Shown here in pieces: positions 43,216 to 49,983 of a stretch of 64,000 bases of DNA; position 1 is the first letter of the stretch; each line of letters opens with the position of its first letter. The position numbers were made by a program, and so were the translations under genes. This stretch comes from CAVQBC01 sp963848415 (GTDB taxonomy: Bacteria > Actinomycetota > Thermoleophilia > Solirubrobacterales > Solirubrobacteraceae): the NCBI GenBank assembly GCA_963848415.1, contig CAWKDN010000001.1, positions 2,728,001-2,792,000 on the forward strand. Reading direction: 5' to 3'. The notes under the pieces are model-generated. The model was not told where the DNA came from, made no database searches, and saw nothing but the letters and a program-made list of their open reading frames with translations.

Positions 43216-44325
43216 ATGTCCGATCACCGCAGTTCATCAGCCAACCGTGCTCGCCAGAAGTGGTCGCTGAACGGCGCCGCTCCCGGCCGGCCGCTCAAGA
43301 TCGCCGTCGTCGGCTACGGCTACTGGGGACCCAACCTCGTCCGCAACGTCATCGAGCGGCCCGAGCTCGAGCTCGCCGCCCTGTGCGAGCGTGATCCCGC
43401 GCGCGGGGAGGCCTTCTCGCGCAAGGTGGCAGACGTCCCGGTGATCTCCGACCTCGACGACGTCCTGGCCGACCCGGAGATCGACGCGGTGATGGTCGCC
43501 ACTCCGCCGCGCACCCACTTCCCGATCGTCGGCTCCGCGCTGGACGCCGGCAAGCACGTGCTGGTCGAGAAGCCGCTGGCCACGCGGGCCGAGGACGCCC
43601 GCGCGCTCGTGGCGCTCGCCGAGGAGCGCGACCTGGTCCTGATGCCGGGCCACACCTTCCTCTACAGCCCGTCGGTGAACAAGGTCAAGGACCTGATCAC
43701 CGAGGACGCGCTCGGCGAGGTCTACTTCGTCACGTCCTCGCGCATGAACCTCGGCCTCTACCAGGCCGACGGCGTGGTCTGCGACCTCGCGCCGCACGAC
43801 CTCTCGATCCTGCTCTACTGGCTCGACCAGCGGGTGATCGAGGTGTCGGCCTCGGCCCGCAGCGTCTTCCAGGCCGGCATCCCCGAGACGGCGTTCATCA
43901 CCCTGACCTTCGAGGGCGGGACCACCGCCAACGTCCAGGTCTCCTGGCTGGCGCCCCGCAAGGTGCGCGAGATGGTGGTCGTCGGCAGCCGTCGCATGGT
44001 CCAGTACGACGACACCGCCTCCGACGAGCCCGTCCGCATCTACGACCGCGGGATGGAGTTCACGACGCCGGCGAACTTCGGCGAGTACCAGCTGACCTAC
44101 CGCAGCGGCGACATGGTGGTCCCGCGGATCGACGCGACCGAGCCGCTCAGCCTCGAGCTGCAGGACTTCGCCTCCGCGATCACGCACGGCACCACGCCGC
44201 GCTCGCACGCCCAGCTCGGCCTGCAGGTGGTCGAGGCGATGGAGGCCGCCGAGATCTCCCTCGGCCTCCGCGGCGAGCCCGTCTCGCTGGTCACGGTGCC
44301 CGAGCCGGCGCGCGCCGTCGCCTGA
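43216..44325 (+). CDS. Gfo/Idh/MocA-family nucleotide-sugar dehydrogenase (copy 2)
   Basis: The 369-residue protein matches copy 1 (28310) along its length, with KIAVVGYGYWGPNLVRN, VEKPLAT, MPGHTFLYSP and APHDLSILLYWLD. A 24-residue polar N-terminal extension is specific to this copy. The likely reaction is NAD-dependent oxidation of a UDP-sugar at C3 or a related carbon, as in WlbA. GAAGGG 7 nt before the ATG supports the start. It is monocistronic, with element A upstream and a strong terminator downstream. The next functional gene encodes a DegT aminotransferase on the other strand, which could use its product. Confidence 0.87.
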   Translation: MSDHRSSSANRARQKWSLNGAAPGRPLKIAVVGYGYWGPNLVRNVIERPELELAALCERDPARGEAFSRKVADVPVISDLDDVLADPEIDAVMVATPPRTHFPIVGSALDAGKHVLVEKPLATRAEDARALVALAEERDLVLMPGHTFLYSPSVNKVKDLITEDALGEVYFVTSSRMNLGLYQADGVVCDLAPHDLSILLYWLDQRVIEVSASARSVFQAGIPETAFITLTFEGGTTANVQVSWLAPRKVREMVVVGSRRMVQYDDTASDEPVRIYDRGMEFTTPANFGEYQLTYRSGDMVVPRIDATEPLSLELQDFASAITHGTTPRSHAQLGLQVVEAMEAAEISLGLRGEPVSLVTVPEPARAVA

Positions 44326-44354
44326 GCGACGAACCCGCTTCACCGAGCCGCACC

Positions 44355-44390
44355 AGGCGCCCCGGCCCTCGGCCGGGGCGCCTGTCGTTT
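44355..44390 (+). terminator. Rho-independent terminator after the dehydrogenase gene
   Basis: AGGCGCCCCGGCC-CTC-GGCCGGGGCGCCT is a perfect 13-bp stem 30 nt after the stop. It is followed by TGTCGTTT, a short T-rich tail. Confidence 0.88.
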
Positions 44391-44723
44391 CGGGCACGGT
44401 CTCGACCCCGCTGCCGGGGGGCGCCGTGCGGCGCCGAGGATCCGAGAGCCCCGCTGCCTCGGCCACGCCGACGCTCTCGTGTCGGTCCGTCGGCCTTGGT
44501 CGACCGCCGGATGACCCGTTCCCGCCGGCGTCGCCCGGCGCCGAGCGCGTCGCCGTCCGGATGTCCGGCCGCCGGCGCCATCGCCCGAGCGGCGGCTCAG
44601 GCAGCAACCGATCGGTGGATCTTCTCGTGAAGCTTCTGTGCCTGGATCGGTACAAAGGCGCATCGAAGGGGTGGTGTTTCGTGGCGTTCGTGGCGTCATC
44701 CTGGGCGGATGGGAGATGGTCGT

Positions 44724-44945
44724 GCACTAGTGCGGGAGGATCCGGTCGGGGCCCGGATCGCGGCGCTCGCGGGGCGTCGACACGGGGTCGTCAGCCGCCG
44801 GCAGTTGTCCGGCTCGCCGGACGGCACGGGCGCGGTCCACGGATGCGGCGGCAGGGCAGCCGCACCGCGGGGGTCTGCACCGTGGCAGGCGATCGGCCAG
44901 GGCGCCCACTGCGAGCGCTCGTCCCGGCGAGGGAGCGGAAGGCTC
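44724..44945 (+). pseudogene. Remnant of an AbiEi-antitoxin-like (winged-helix N-terminal) gene
   Basis: One frame reads VGARIAALAGRRHGVVSRRQL, typical of the N-terminal winged helix of AbiEi/DUF559-type proteins. The continuation resembles that family (RMRRQGSRTAGVCTVAGDRPG, compare the usual RGVYAVG block) in a different frame, and then degenerates. No single open frame gives a full protein, so this is a short, frameshifted fragment. The assignment rests on a short stretch and is tentative. Confidence 0.45.
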
Positions 44946-44950
44946 AGGAG

Positions 44951-44989
44951 CAGAGAAAGGCCCGGCTCGGCGAGACGCCGAACCGGGCC
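44951..44989 (-). terminator. Rho-independent terminator of the regulator-aminotransferase operon
   Basis: On the minus strand GGCCCGG(T)TCGGC-GTCTC-GCCGA(G)CCGGGCC forms a 12-bp stem with one mismatch. It is followed by TTTCTCTG and lies 25 nt past the aminotransferase stop. Confidence 0.85.
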
Positions 44990-45013
44990 GGTGAGACAGT
45001 GAGTGCGGCGGGT

Positions 45014-46186
45014 CTAGGAGCGCTGCGCGGCAACGCCCACGGGCGCGCCACCGGCGGTCCCGATGGCGATCGGCTCGCGCACGGGCGCCTCGAACTCGCG
45101 CACCGCGAGGATCAGCTTGCCGAGCTCCTCGTCGGACATGCCCGGCCACATCGGCAGCGAGCAGATCTGGGTGCTGAGCGCCTCGGCGACCGGCAGGCTG
45201 CGCGGCCCGAGCCCGAGGTGGGCGTAGGCCTCCGTGCGGTGGATCGGGAACGGGTAGTGCACCGCGGAGGCGACGCCCGCCTGCTCGAGGTGGGCCCGCA
45301 GCGCGTCGCGCGCCGGGGTCCGGACCACGAAGAGGTGGTAGACGCAGTCGGCCCCGTCGAAGGCCGGGGCGACCGGCGTGACGTTGCTGCCCACCAGGCC
45401 CGCGCGCAGGCCGGCCGCGAGCTCGCGACGGCGGTCGTTCCAGCCCTCCAGCCGGCGCAGCTTGACACGCAGGATGGCCGCCTGCAGGGCGTCGAGGCGG
45501 GCGGTGGTGCCCACCATCCGGTGGTGGTAGCGGGGCTGCTCGCCGTGCGAGCGCAGCAGGCGCACGCGCTCGGCCAGGTCCGCGTCGGCGGTGGTCACGG
45601 CGCCGCCGTCACCCCACGCGCCGAGGTTCTTGGTCGGGTAGAAGCTGTAGCACCCGATGTCGCCCAGCGTGCCGACGCGGCGGCCCCGGTAGTGGGCGCC
45701 GTGCGCCTGGGCCGTGTCCTCGATCACCGCGATGCCGCGCGGGCGGCAGAGGTCGAGGATCGGGTCCATGTCGACGGTCGAGCCGAACAGGTGGACCGGG
45801 ATCACGCAGCGCACGCGGTCGTTGAGGGCATCCTCGACGATCCGCGCGTCGATCAGGTGGGTGTCGGGGTCGACGTCGACGAGCCGCGGGGTCGCGCCGG
45901 CGAGGCTGACGGCCTCGGCGGTCGCGATGAACGAGTTCGTCGGCACGATCACCTCGTCGCCGGCGCCGATGCCCAGCGCACGCAGCGCCAGCACGATCGC
46001 CTCGGTGCCGGAGGACACGCCGACGGCGTGGTCGGTCTCGCAGTAGGCGGCGTACTCGGTCTCGAAGGCCTCGAGCTCCTTGCCCATCGTGAAGCCGCCG
46101 GTCGCGGCGATGCGGCCCACCGTGGCGACCAGCTCCTCGGTGAGGGCTGGGTCGGCGTTGTCGAGCCGCAGGAGCGGCAGGGTCAT
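45014..46186 (-). CDS. DegT/DnrJ/EryC1/StrS-family sugar aminotransferase
   Basis: The 390-residue protein has the PLP-enzyme blocks GVSSGTEAIVLALRAL, VPTNSFIATAEAV, EDTAQAHGA and the PLP lysine in YSFYPTKNLGAWGDGG. It also has VHYPFPIHR and LPMWPGM near the C-terminus. It aminates a keto-sugar nucleotide, plausibly the product of the dehydrogenase at 43216. GGAGG lies 6 nt before the ATG at 46186, and the start overlaps the LuxR stop by four bases (ATGA). It is the last gene of a five-gene operon otherwise made of regulators, and a terminator follows. Confidence 0.9.
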   Translation of the reverse strand: MTLPLLRLDNADPALTEELVATVGRIAATGGFTMGKELEAFETEYAAYCETDHAVGVSSGTEAIVLALRALGIGAGDEVIVPTNSFIATAEAVSLAGATPRLVDVDPDTHLIDARIVEDALNDRVRCVIPVHLFGSTVDMDPILDLCRPRGIAVIEDTAQAHGAHYRGRRVGTLGDIGCYSFYPTKNLGAWGDGGAVTTADADLAERVRLLRSHGEQPRYHHRMVGTTARLDALQAAILRVKLRRLEGWNDRRRELAAGLRAGLVGSNVTPVAPAFDGADCVYHLFVVRTPARDALRAHLEQAGVASAVHYPFPIHRTEAYAHLGLGPRSLPVAEALSTQICSLPMWPGMSDEELGKLILAVREFEAPVREPIAIGTAGGAPVGVAAQRS

Positions 46187-46908
46187 CGGGAACCTCCAGT
46201 GTTCATCGTCAGGCGCGCCGGTGGCGCGAGGGGGGGTAGGGCGATGGGCTGCAGGCCCTCGTCGGGGTCCAGCAGCAGCGCCGCGGCGTCCTTGCGCGAC
46301 CGCACTCCGAGCTTCTCGAAGGCGGACGCCAGGTGGCTCTTGACCGTGCTCTCGGTCAGGAAGAGCCGCGCGGCGATCTCGAAGTTGGTGGCGCCGGTCG
46401 CGACCAGCGCGAGGATCTCCTTCTCGCGATGCGAGAACGAGGGCTTGACGACCAGCCGGCGCAGGTCGCGCGGCGCGCACACCTGACCGGCGTGCACGGC
46501 GCGGACGGTGGCCACGAGCGCGGCCTCCAGCTGCCCGTCGGCGACGAAGCCGTCGGCGCCGGCGTTCAGCGCGCGCCGGGCGCCCACGTGATGGGCGAGC
46601 GGGGAGACGACCACGATGCGCCCGGCCGGCGCGGCCCGCCGCGCGCGCCGCAGGTCGACGACCGCGTCGGCGCGGGCGATGTCGCAGCCCAGGACGATCA
46701 CGTCCGGCGCGGAGCCGGCGAGCAGCGGCTCGAGCTCCTCGACCGCGCCCTGCCCGGCGACCGGCAGGCCGCCGGCGCCCACGACCGTCGCGATGCGCCC
46801 GCGCAGCAGGCGATGCGAGGGCCGCGAGAGCAGCGTGCAGCGGATCTCGGCCGTTCGCGCCGAGTGCAGTTCGGCGGCGACCGGCGCGCTGACGACCGTC
46901 GCTGCCAT
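46183..46908 (-). CDS. LuxR/NarL-family regulator with degenerate receiver
   Basis: The 241-residue protein has a receiver-like N-terminal domain and a clear C-terminal LuxR helix-turn-helix (FSHREKEILALVATGATNFEIAARLFLTESTVKSHLASAF, in two parts). In the receiver, the acidic pair is missing (CTLLSRPSHR) and the phospho-acceptor Asp is Gly (VIVLGCDIAR). Phosphorylation in the usual way is therefore unlikely, and control may be by ligand or protein partner. It starts at a TGATG junction with the sigma-factor stop and ends overlapping the aminotransferase start. The likely role is autoregulation of this operon or of the glycan island. Confidence 0.82.
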   Translation of the reverse strand: MAATVVSAPVAAELHSARTAEIRCTLLSRPSHRLLRGRIATVVGAGGLPVAGQGAVEELEPLLAGSAPDVIVLGCDIARADAVVDLRRARRAAPAGRIVVVSPLAHHVGARRALNAGADGFVADGQLEAALVATVRAVHAGQVCAPRDLRRLVVKPSFSHREKEILALVATGATNFEIAARLFLTESTVKSHLASAFEKLGVRSRKDAAALLLDPDEGLQPIALPPLAPPARLTMNTGGSR

Positions 46909-47627
46909 CAGGCGGCCGCCACCGTGGTCCGGCCCGTGGTGAACGGGGCGGACTGCATGTGGACGAGCTCCTCCTGGATGGCCTTGCGGCCGCGATGGTG
47001 CAGCCCGTGGATCGAGCTCTCCGAGCGGCCCATCTTCTCGGCGATCTCGGCCGGCGAGAGGCCGACCACGTGGCGCAGGACCACGACCTTGCGCTGCTCG
47101 TCGGGCAGGACGTCCAGCGCGGCGTGCAGGCAGCGCGAGGTGTCCAGCACGTCGTCGTCGGAGCGCTCGTCGGCGCCGAAGACCTCCTCGGCGGGCGTCG
47201 CGCGGCGGCTGCGCAGGTGGTCGATCGCCACGTTGTGGGCCAGGCGCAGGATCCAGCCGGAGAACGGCACGCCGCGCGGCTCGTACTTCGTGATGACGGT
47301 CATGAGCTTGGCGAAGACGTGCTGCGTGATGTCCTCGGCCTCGTGGTCGTCGCGCACGATCGAGCGGACGTAGCTGTAGACGTTGTCGGAGTAGCGCAGG
47401 TAGAGGTAGCGCACCGCCTCGCGATCGCCCTCCTTGGCGCGGGCGACGGCCCGGGCGACCATGCGGTCGCCCTGCGGGCTCGCATCGAGCGAGGTCTTGC
47501 GGCGGAACGACGACTTGGCGGCGCTGCCGCCCAGCTCGTCCGCGGCGGTCCGCAGGTTGTCGGCGGGGGCAGGAGCGACGTGGAGCATGGTGCGATGCGA
47601 CCTTCCGTTGTCGGGGTGGGAGTTCAT
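46908..47627 (-). CDS. ECF-type RNA polymerase sigma factor
   Basis: The 239-residue protein carries a sigma-2 region (VRYLYLRYSDNVYSYVRS, DITQHVFAKLM, WILRLAHNVAIDHLRS). Its sigma-4 region (LDVLPDEQRKVVVLRHVVGLSPAEIA, then SESSIHGLHHRGRKAI) is the promoter -35-reading helix pair. A 50-residue N-terminal tail is longer than usual. The ATG at 47627 has GAGG 7 nt upstream, overlapping the stop of the preceding LuxR gene; ATG at 47588 is an alternative. The first gene of the operon (48281) is the only candidate for a cognate anti-sigma factor, without clear support. It may read the bipartite element shared by 48.6 kb and 43.1 kb. Confidence 0.88.
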   Translation of the reverse strand: MNSHPDNGRSHRTMLHVAPAPADNLRTAADELGGSAAKSSFRRKTSLDASPQGDRMVARAVARAKEGDREAVRYLYLRYSDNVYSYVRSIVRDDHEAEDITQHVFAKLMTVITKYEPRGVPFSGWILRLAHNVAIDHLRSRRATPAEEVFGADERSDDDVLDTSRCLHAALDVLPDEQRKVVVLRHVVGLSPAEIAEKMGRSESSIHGLHHRGRKAIQEELVHMQSAPFTTGRTTVAAA

Positions 47628-47636
47628 CCGTGAGCC

Positions 47637-48284
47637 TCAGGCGGCCTCGGCCATCGGCGGGGCTGCGTCGAGCAGCCGGTTGACGTGCGCGAAGTGGCTG
47701 GCCTCGGTGCGGTTGGCCACGCCGAGCTTGCGGTAGACGTTCGAGAGGTGGAACTTGACCGTCTGCTCGGTCACCCACAGCTGACGCGCGATGTGATTGT
47801 TCGAGGCGCCGGCCGCCATCAGGCGGAGCACCTCGAGCTCGCGGTCGGTCAGGCGGGCGCGGGCGAGCTCGTTGGGCTGCGCCGCGGCGGTGGCGCGCCG
47901 GAAGCGGTGGTAGACGCGCCCGGCGGCGATCTCGCGCACCAGGCAGCCGAGGCTCGAGGCGTGCATCGCCTTGCAGACGAGCGCGTCGGCACCGGCGTCC
48001 ATCGCCTCCGCCAGCCATTCGGCCTCGAGGTCGGCGGCCAGGACCACGATCCGCGCCTGGGGCGCCGCGGCGCGCGTCTCGGCGACGCGGACGACGGCGG
48101 TGGACGGCAGGTCCATGTCGTCGACCAGCACCAGATCGGGCTTGGCCAGCTTGATCGCGGCCTCGACCGGGAGCTTGCCGTTGACGTAGCCGAGCACCTG
48201 CATCGGCCCGGCTTGGCGGAGCGCGAGCCGGATGGCGTCGCCGGTCGCCGAGCGCGAGGTCACGAACACCACGCGCGTCATCAC
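47637..48284 (-). CDS. LuxR/NarL-family response regulator
   Basis: The 215-residue protein has a receiver with a phospho-acceptor Asp at the right place (PDLVLVDDMDLP) and a Lys in ALVCKAMHA. The N-terminal acidic pair is replaced (FVTSRSATG). The LuxR domain is complete (LTDRELEVLRLMAAGASNNHIA and VKFHLSNVYRKLGVANRTEA). It starts at a GTGATG sequence overlapping the stop of the small upstream gene and is followed by the sigma-factor gene. No dedicated kinase lies next to it; the orphan kinase at 4273 is a possible but unproven partner. Confidence 0.85.
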   Translation of the reverse strand: MMTRVVFVTSRSATGDAIRLALRQAGPMQVLGYVNGKLPVEAAIKLAKPDLVLVDDMDLPSTAVVRVAETRAAAPQARIVVLAADLEAEWLAEAMDAGADALVCKAMHASSLGCLVREIAAGRVYHRFRRATAAAQPNELARARLTDRELEVLRLMAAGASNNHIARQLWVTEQTVKFHLSNVYRKLGVANRTEASHFAHVNRLLDAAPPMAEAA

Positions 48285-48583
48285 GCCACCGCCTCGGCGG
48301 ATATGGCGTTAACCGGGGCGGGCCCGAGCACGTCGGCCAGGCGCGACTGCAGGCCGGCCAGCAGGGTCTGGATCTGCTCGCCCGACGCGACCCGCAGGTC
48401 GGCGAAGAGGGCGGCACACTCGTCCATGCCCTCCTGGCGGGCCTCGAACTCGAACACGCGGTAGCGCGCGCGGAGCTCGAGGGTCTGGGTCAGGGCCGCG
48501 AGCAGGTTCTGCAGCGTGTGGTCGACGTCCTGCTGTGACCGCAGGTCGCCGAGGATGGCGTTGATCGACTCGTTCCTCATCAT
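48281..48583 (-). CDS. Small all-helical protein of unknown function
   Basis: The 100-residue protein is predicted to be mostly helical and amphipathic, without signal peptide, membrane helix or cysteine pairs. It has an acidic, Leu-rich core (LLAALTQTLELRARYRVFEF, EECAALF-like). I do not recognise the family. It is the first gene of the operon, and its stop overlaps the start of the LuxR regulator (TGATG), so it is made together with two regulators and a sigma factor. An anti-sigma or adaptor role is only a guess. Two ATGs in a row (48583, 48580) are possible starts. Element B ends 8 nt before the first, suggesting a leaderless transcript. Confidence 0.7.
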   Translation of the reverse strand: MMRNESINAILGDLRSQQDVDHTLQNLLAALTQTLELRARYRVFEFEARQEGMDECAALFADLRVASGEQIQTLLAGLQSRLADVLGPAPVNAISAEAVA

Positions 48584-48591
48584 CTGAGGAC

Positions 48592-48631
48592 GAGTTTCGG
48601 CGGACCGCGCCAGCCGGTGAAGGTGAGATCC
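48592..48631 (-). promoter_or_regulatory. Bipartite promoter-like element, copy B
   Basis: On the minus strand GGATCTCACCTTC (48631-48619) and CGAAACTC (48599-48592) are separated by 19 nt, as in copy A at 43088-43127. The second block lies 8 nt before the ATG of the first gene in the sigma-factor operon. If that block is a -10, the transcript would start at or near the ATG. Confidence 0.65.
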
Positions 48632-48695
48632 GCTCCCCCGGCCGGGCGTCTTCGTGCCCCCCGGGTGACCCCCTCAAGATCCCCCGGGGGATGCC

Positions 48696-48723
48696 CTCAA
48701 GTTCTTCGCGGGTGATGCCGATA
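48696..48723 (+). promoter_or_regulatory. Sigma-28 (FliA/WhiG)-like promoter
   Basis: CTCAAG (48696-48701), 15 nt, then GCCGATA (48717-48723) fits the flagellar-type consensus TAAA/TCAA-N15-16-GCCGATA. A second CTCAAG at 48673-48678 and a perfect 14-bp palindrome ATCCCCCGGGGGAT (48679-48692) lie just upstream. The response regulator gene follows about 155 nt downstream. Confidence 0.55.
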
Positions 48724-48878
48724 CGGGGGGAGTGAGCGACGTGCCCCCCGTTGGTCAGGAACTTCCCCCACACGCGTGCGGGAATCCCCTACCCTGTGGC
48801 GGCGTCTGGCACGGACAGCCGGACGGACCGGGCTCAGAGGCAGAGCGCGGTCGGGCCCAAGAGGAACGGAGATCTGAC

Positions 48879-49574
48879 GTGCAAGGCTCTAAAGGAGACA
48901 AGGACGTTGTGACGGAACCGCTGCGCACCATCGTCGCCGACGACGACCCGCTCGTCCGCCGGCTGATCCGCGACACGCTGCAGCGGGCGGACGTGACCGT
49001 CATCGCCGAGGCCGCCAACGGCCGCGAGGCGGTCGAGCTGGCGCTCTTCTACCGCCCCGACGTCGTGATGATGGACTACATGATGCCCGAGATGGACGGC
49101 ATCGAGGCCACGCGGCGGATCCACGCGCAGGACTCCGACATCCGCATCGTGCTGCTCACGGGCGCGGGGGACGACGAGCTCGGGATGAACGGGCTGCAGG
49201 CGGGCGCGGCGGGCTTCCTCTCCAAGGAGATCGAGCTCAACACGCTGCCCGGGGCGCTGCGCAGCGCGATGGCCGGCGAAGCCGCCATCTCCGGCCAGCT
49301 CGCGATGGCGCTCGTCGAGCGCCTGCGGCGGACGCGCGGCGGCGGCGCCGGCCTGCGGCCGGTGCGCTCGAAGCTGACCGCCCGCGAGTGGGAGGTGCTC
49401 GACCTGCTCTGCGACGGGGACGGCACCGAGGACATCGCGCGTACGCTCGTGCTCTCCACCGAGACCGTGCGCTCGCACCTCAAGAACATCTATCGCAAGC
49501 TCGGCGTGCGCTCGCGCGAGGACGCCGTGCGCGTGGCCAACAGCATGCGCGACTTCGAGGACAAGGCGGCCTGA
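48879..49574 (+). CDS. NarL/LuxR-family response regulator
   Basis: The receiver is canonical: an acidic triad (VADDDPLVRR), phospho-acceptor Asp in VVMMDYMMPEMDG, Thr in LLTGAG and Lys in FLSKEIE. The LuxR domain reads LTAREWEVLDLLCDGD and ETVRSHLKNIYRKLGVRSREDA. It should therefore be switched by a histidine kinase, and the regulator may belong to a motility regulon given its sigma-28-like promoter. The GTG at 48879 has GGAG 7 nt upstream. GTG at 48909, after AAAGGAG, gives a shorter start typical of the family. It is divergent from the sigma-factor operon. Confidence 0.9.
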   Translation: MQGSKGDKDVVTEPLRTIVADDDPLVRRLIRDTLQRADVTVIAEAANGREAVELALFYRPDVVMMDYMMPEMDGIEATRRIHAQDSDIRIVLLTGAGDDELGMNGLQAGAAGFLSKEIELNTLPGALRSAMAGEAAISGQLAMALVERLRRTRGGGAGLRPVRSKLTAREWEVLDLLCDGDGTEDIARTLVLSTETVRSHLKNIYRKLGVRSREDAVRVANSMRDFEDKAA

Positions 49575-49582
49575 GCCCGCCG

Positions 49583-49603
49583 GCGGGCCGCGCGGCGGCC
49601 CGC
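49583..49603 (+). terminator. Hairpin after the response regulator
   Basis: GCGGGCCGC-GCG-GCGGCCCGC is a perfect 9-bp stem starting 8 nt after the stop and directly before the acpS -10 box. No T-tract is present. Confidence 0.6.
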
Positions 49604-49605
49604 GC

Positions 49606-49611
49606 TAGCCT
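49606..49611 (+). promoter_or_regulatory. -10 box for leaderless acpS transcript
   Basis: TAGCCT is followed by 6 nt and then the GTG start of acpS. No Shine-Dalgarno lies in the gap. Confidence 0.55.
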
Positions 49612-49617
49612 GCCGGC

Positions 49618-49983
49618 GTGGGCAGCGTCGGCATCGACCTCGTGGACGTCGAGCGGCTGGAGCGGGCGCTGATCCGCCGGCCGCGGCTCGCCGAGCGGCT
49701 GTTCACCGACGCCGAGCGGGCCTTCGCCGCCCGTCGCGCCCGCCCCGCGATGCACCTCGCGGCGCGCTTCTCGGCCAAGGAGGCCGTGGCCAAGGCGCTC
49801 GAGCTCGAGGCGTGGTCGCCGCGCGACGTCGAGGTGGTCGGCGGCGGCGACGGGCCGCCGCGTGTCCGGCTGACCGGCCACGCCGCCGCGCGCGCGGACG
49901 CGCTCGGCGCGGCGGTGAGCATCTCGCTCACCCACACCCGGACGACCGCTGCGGCCGTCGCGCTGGTCGAGCCCAGCCGGTGA
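49618..49983 (+). CDS. acpS: Holo-[acyl-carrier-protein] synthase
   Basis: The 121-residue protein has the family motifs VGIDLVDVERLERAL (metal-binding Asp) and AARFSAKEAVAKAL (catalytic Glu/Lys). The C-terminal VSISLTHTRTTAAAV strand completes the fold. It transfers the 4'-phosphopantetheine arm from CoA to acyl carrier protein for fatty acid synthesis. Length is normal. The GTG at 49618 has no ribosome binding site but a -10-like box 6 nt upstream. The stop overlaps the next gene (GTGA), and this gene order (acpS, NAD(P)HX repair, alr) is common in Actinobacteria. Confidence 0.95.
   Translation: MGSVGIDLVDVERLERALIRRPRLAERLFTDAERAFAARRARPAMHLAARFSAKEAVAKALELEAWSPRDVEVVGGGDGPPRVRLTGHAAARADALGAAVSISLTHTRTTAAAVALVEPSR

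Noticed and set aside
44990..44996. GGTGAGA motif near the aminotransferase terminator
   Set aside because: Lies between a stop codon and a terminator rather than in a promoter region; a chance match to the 43027 half-site.
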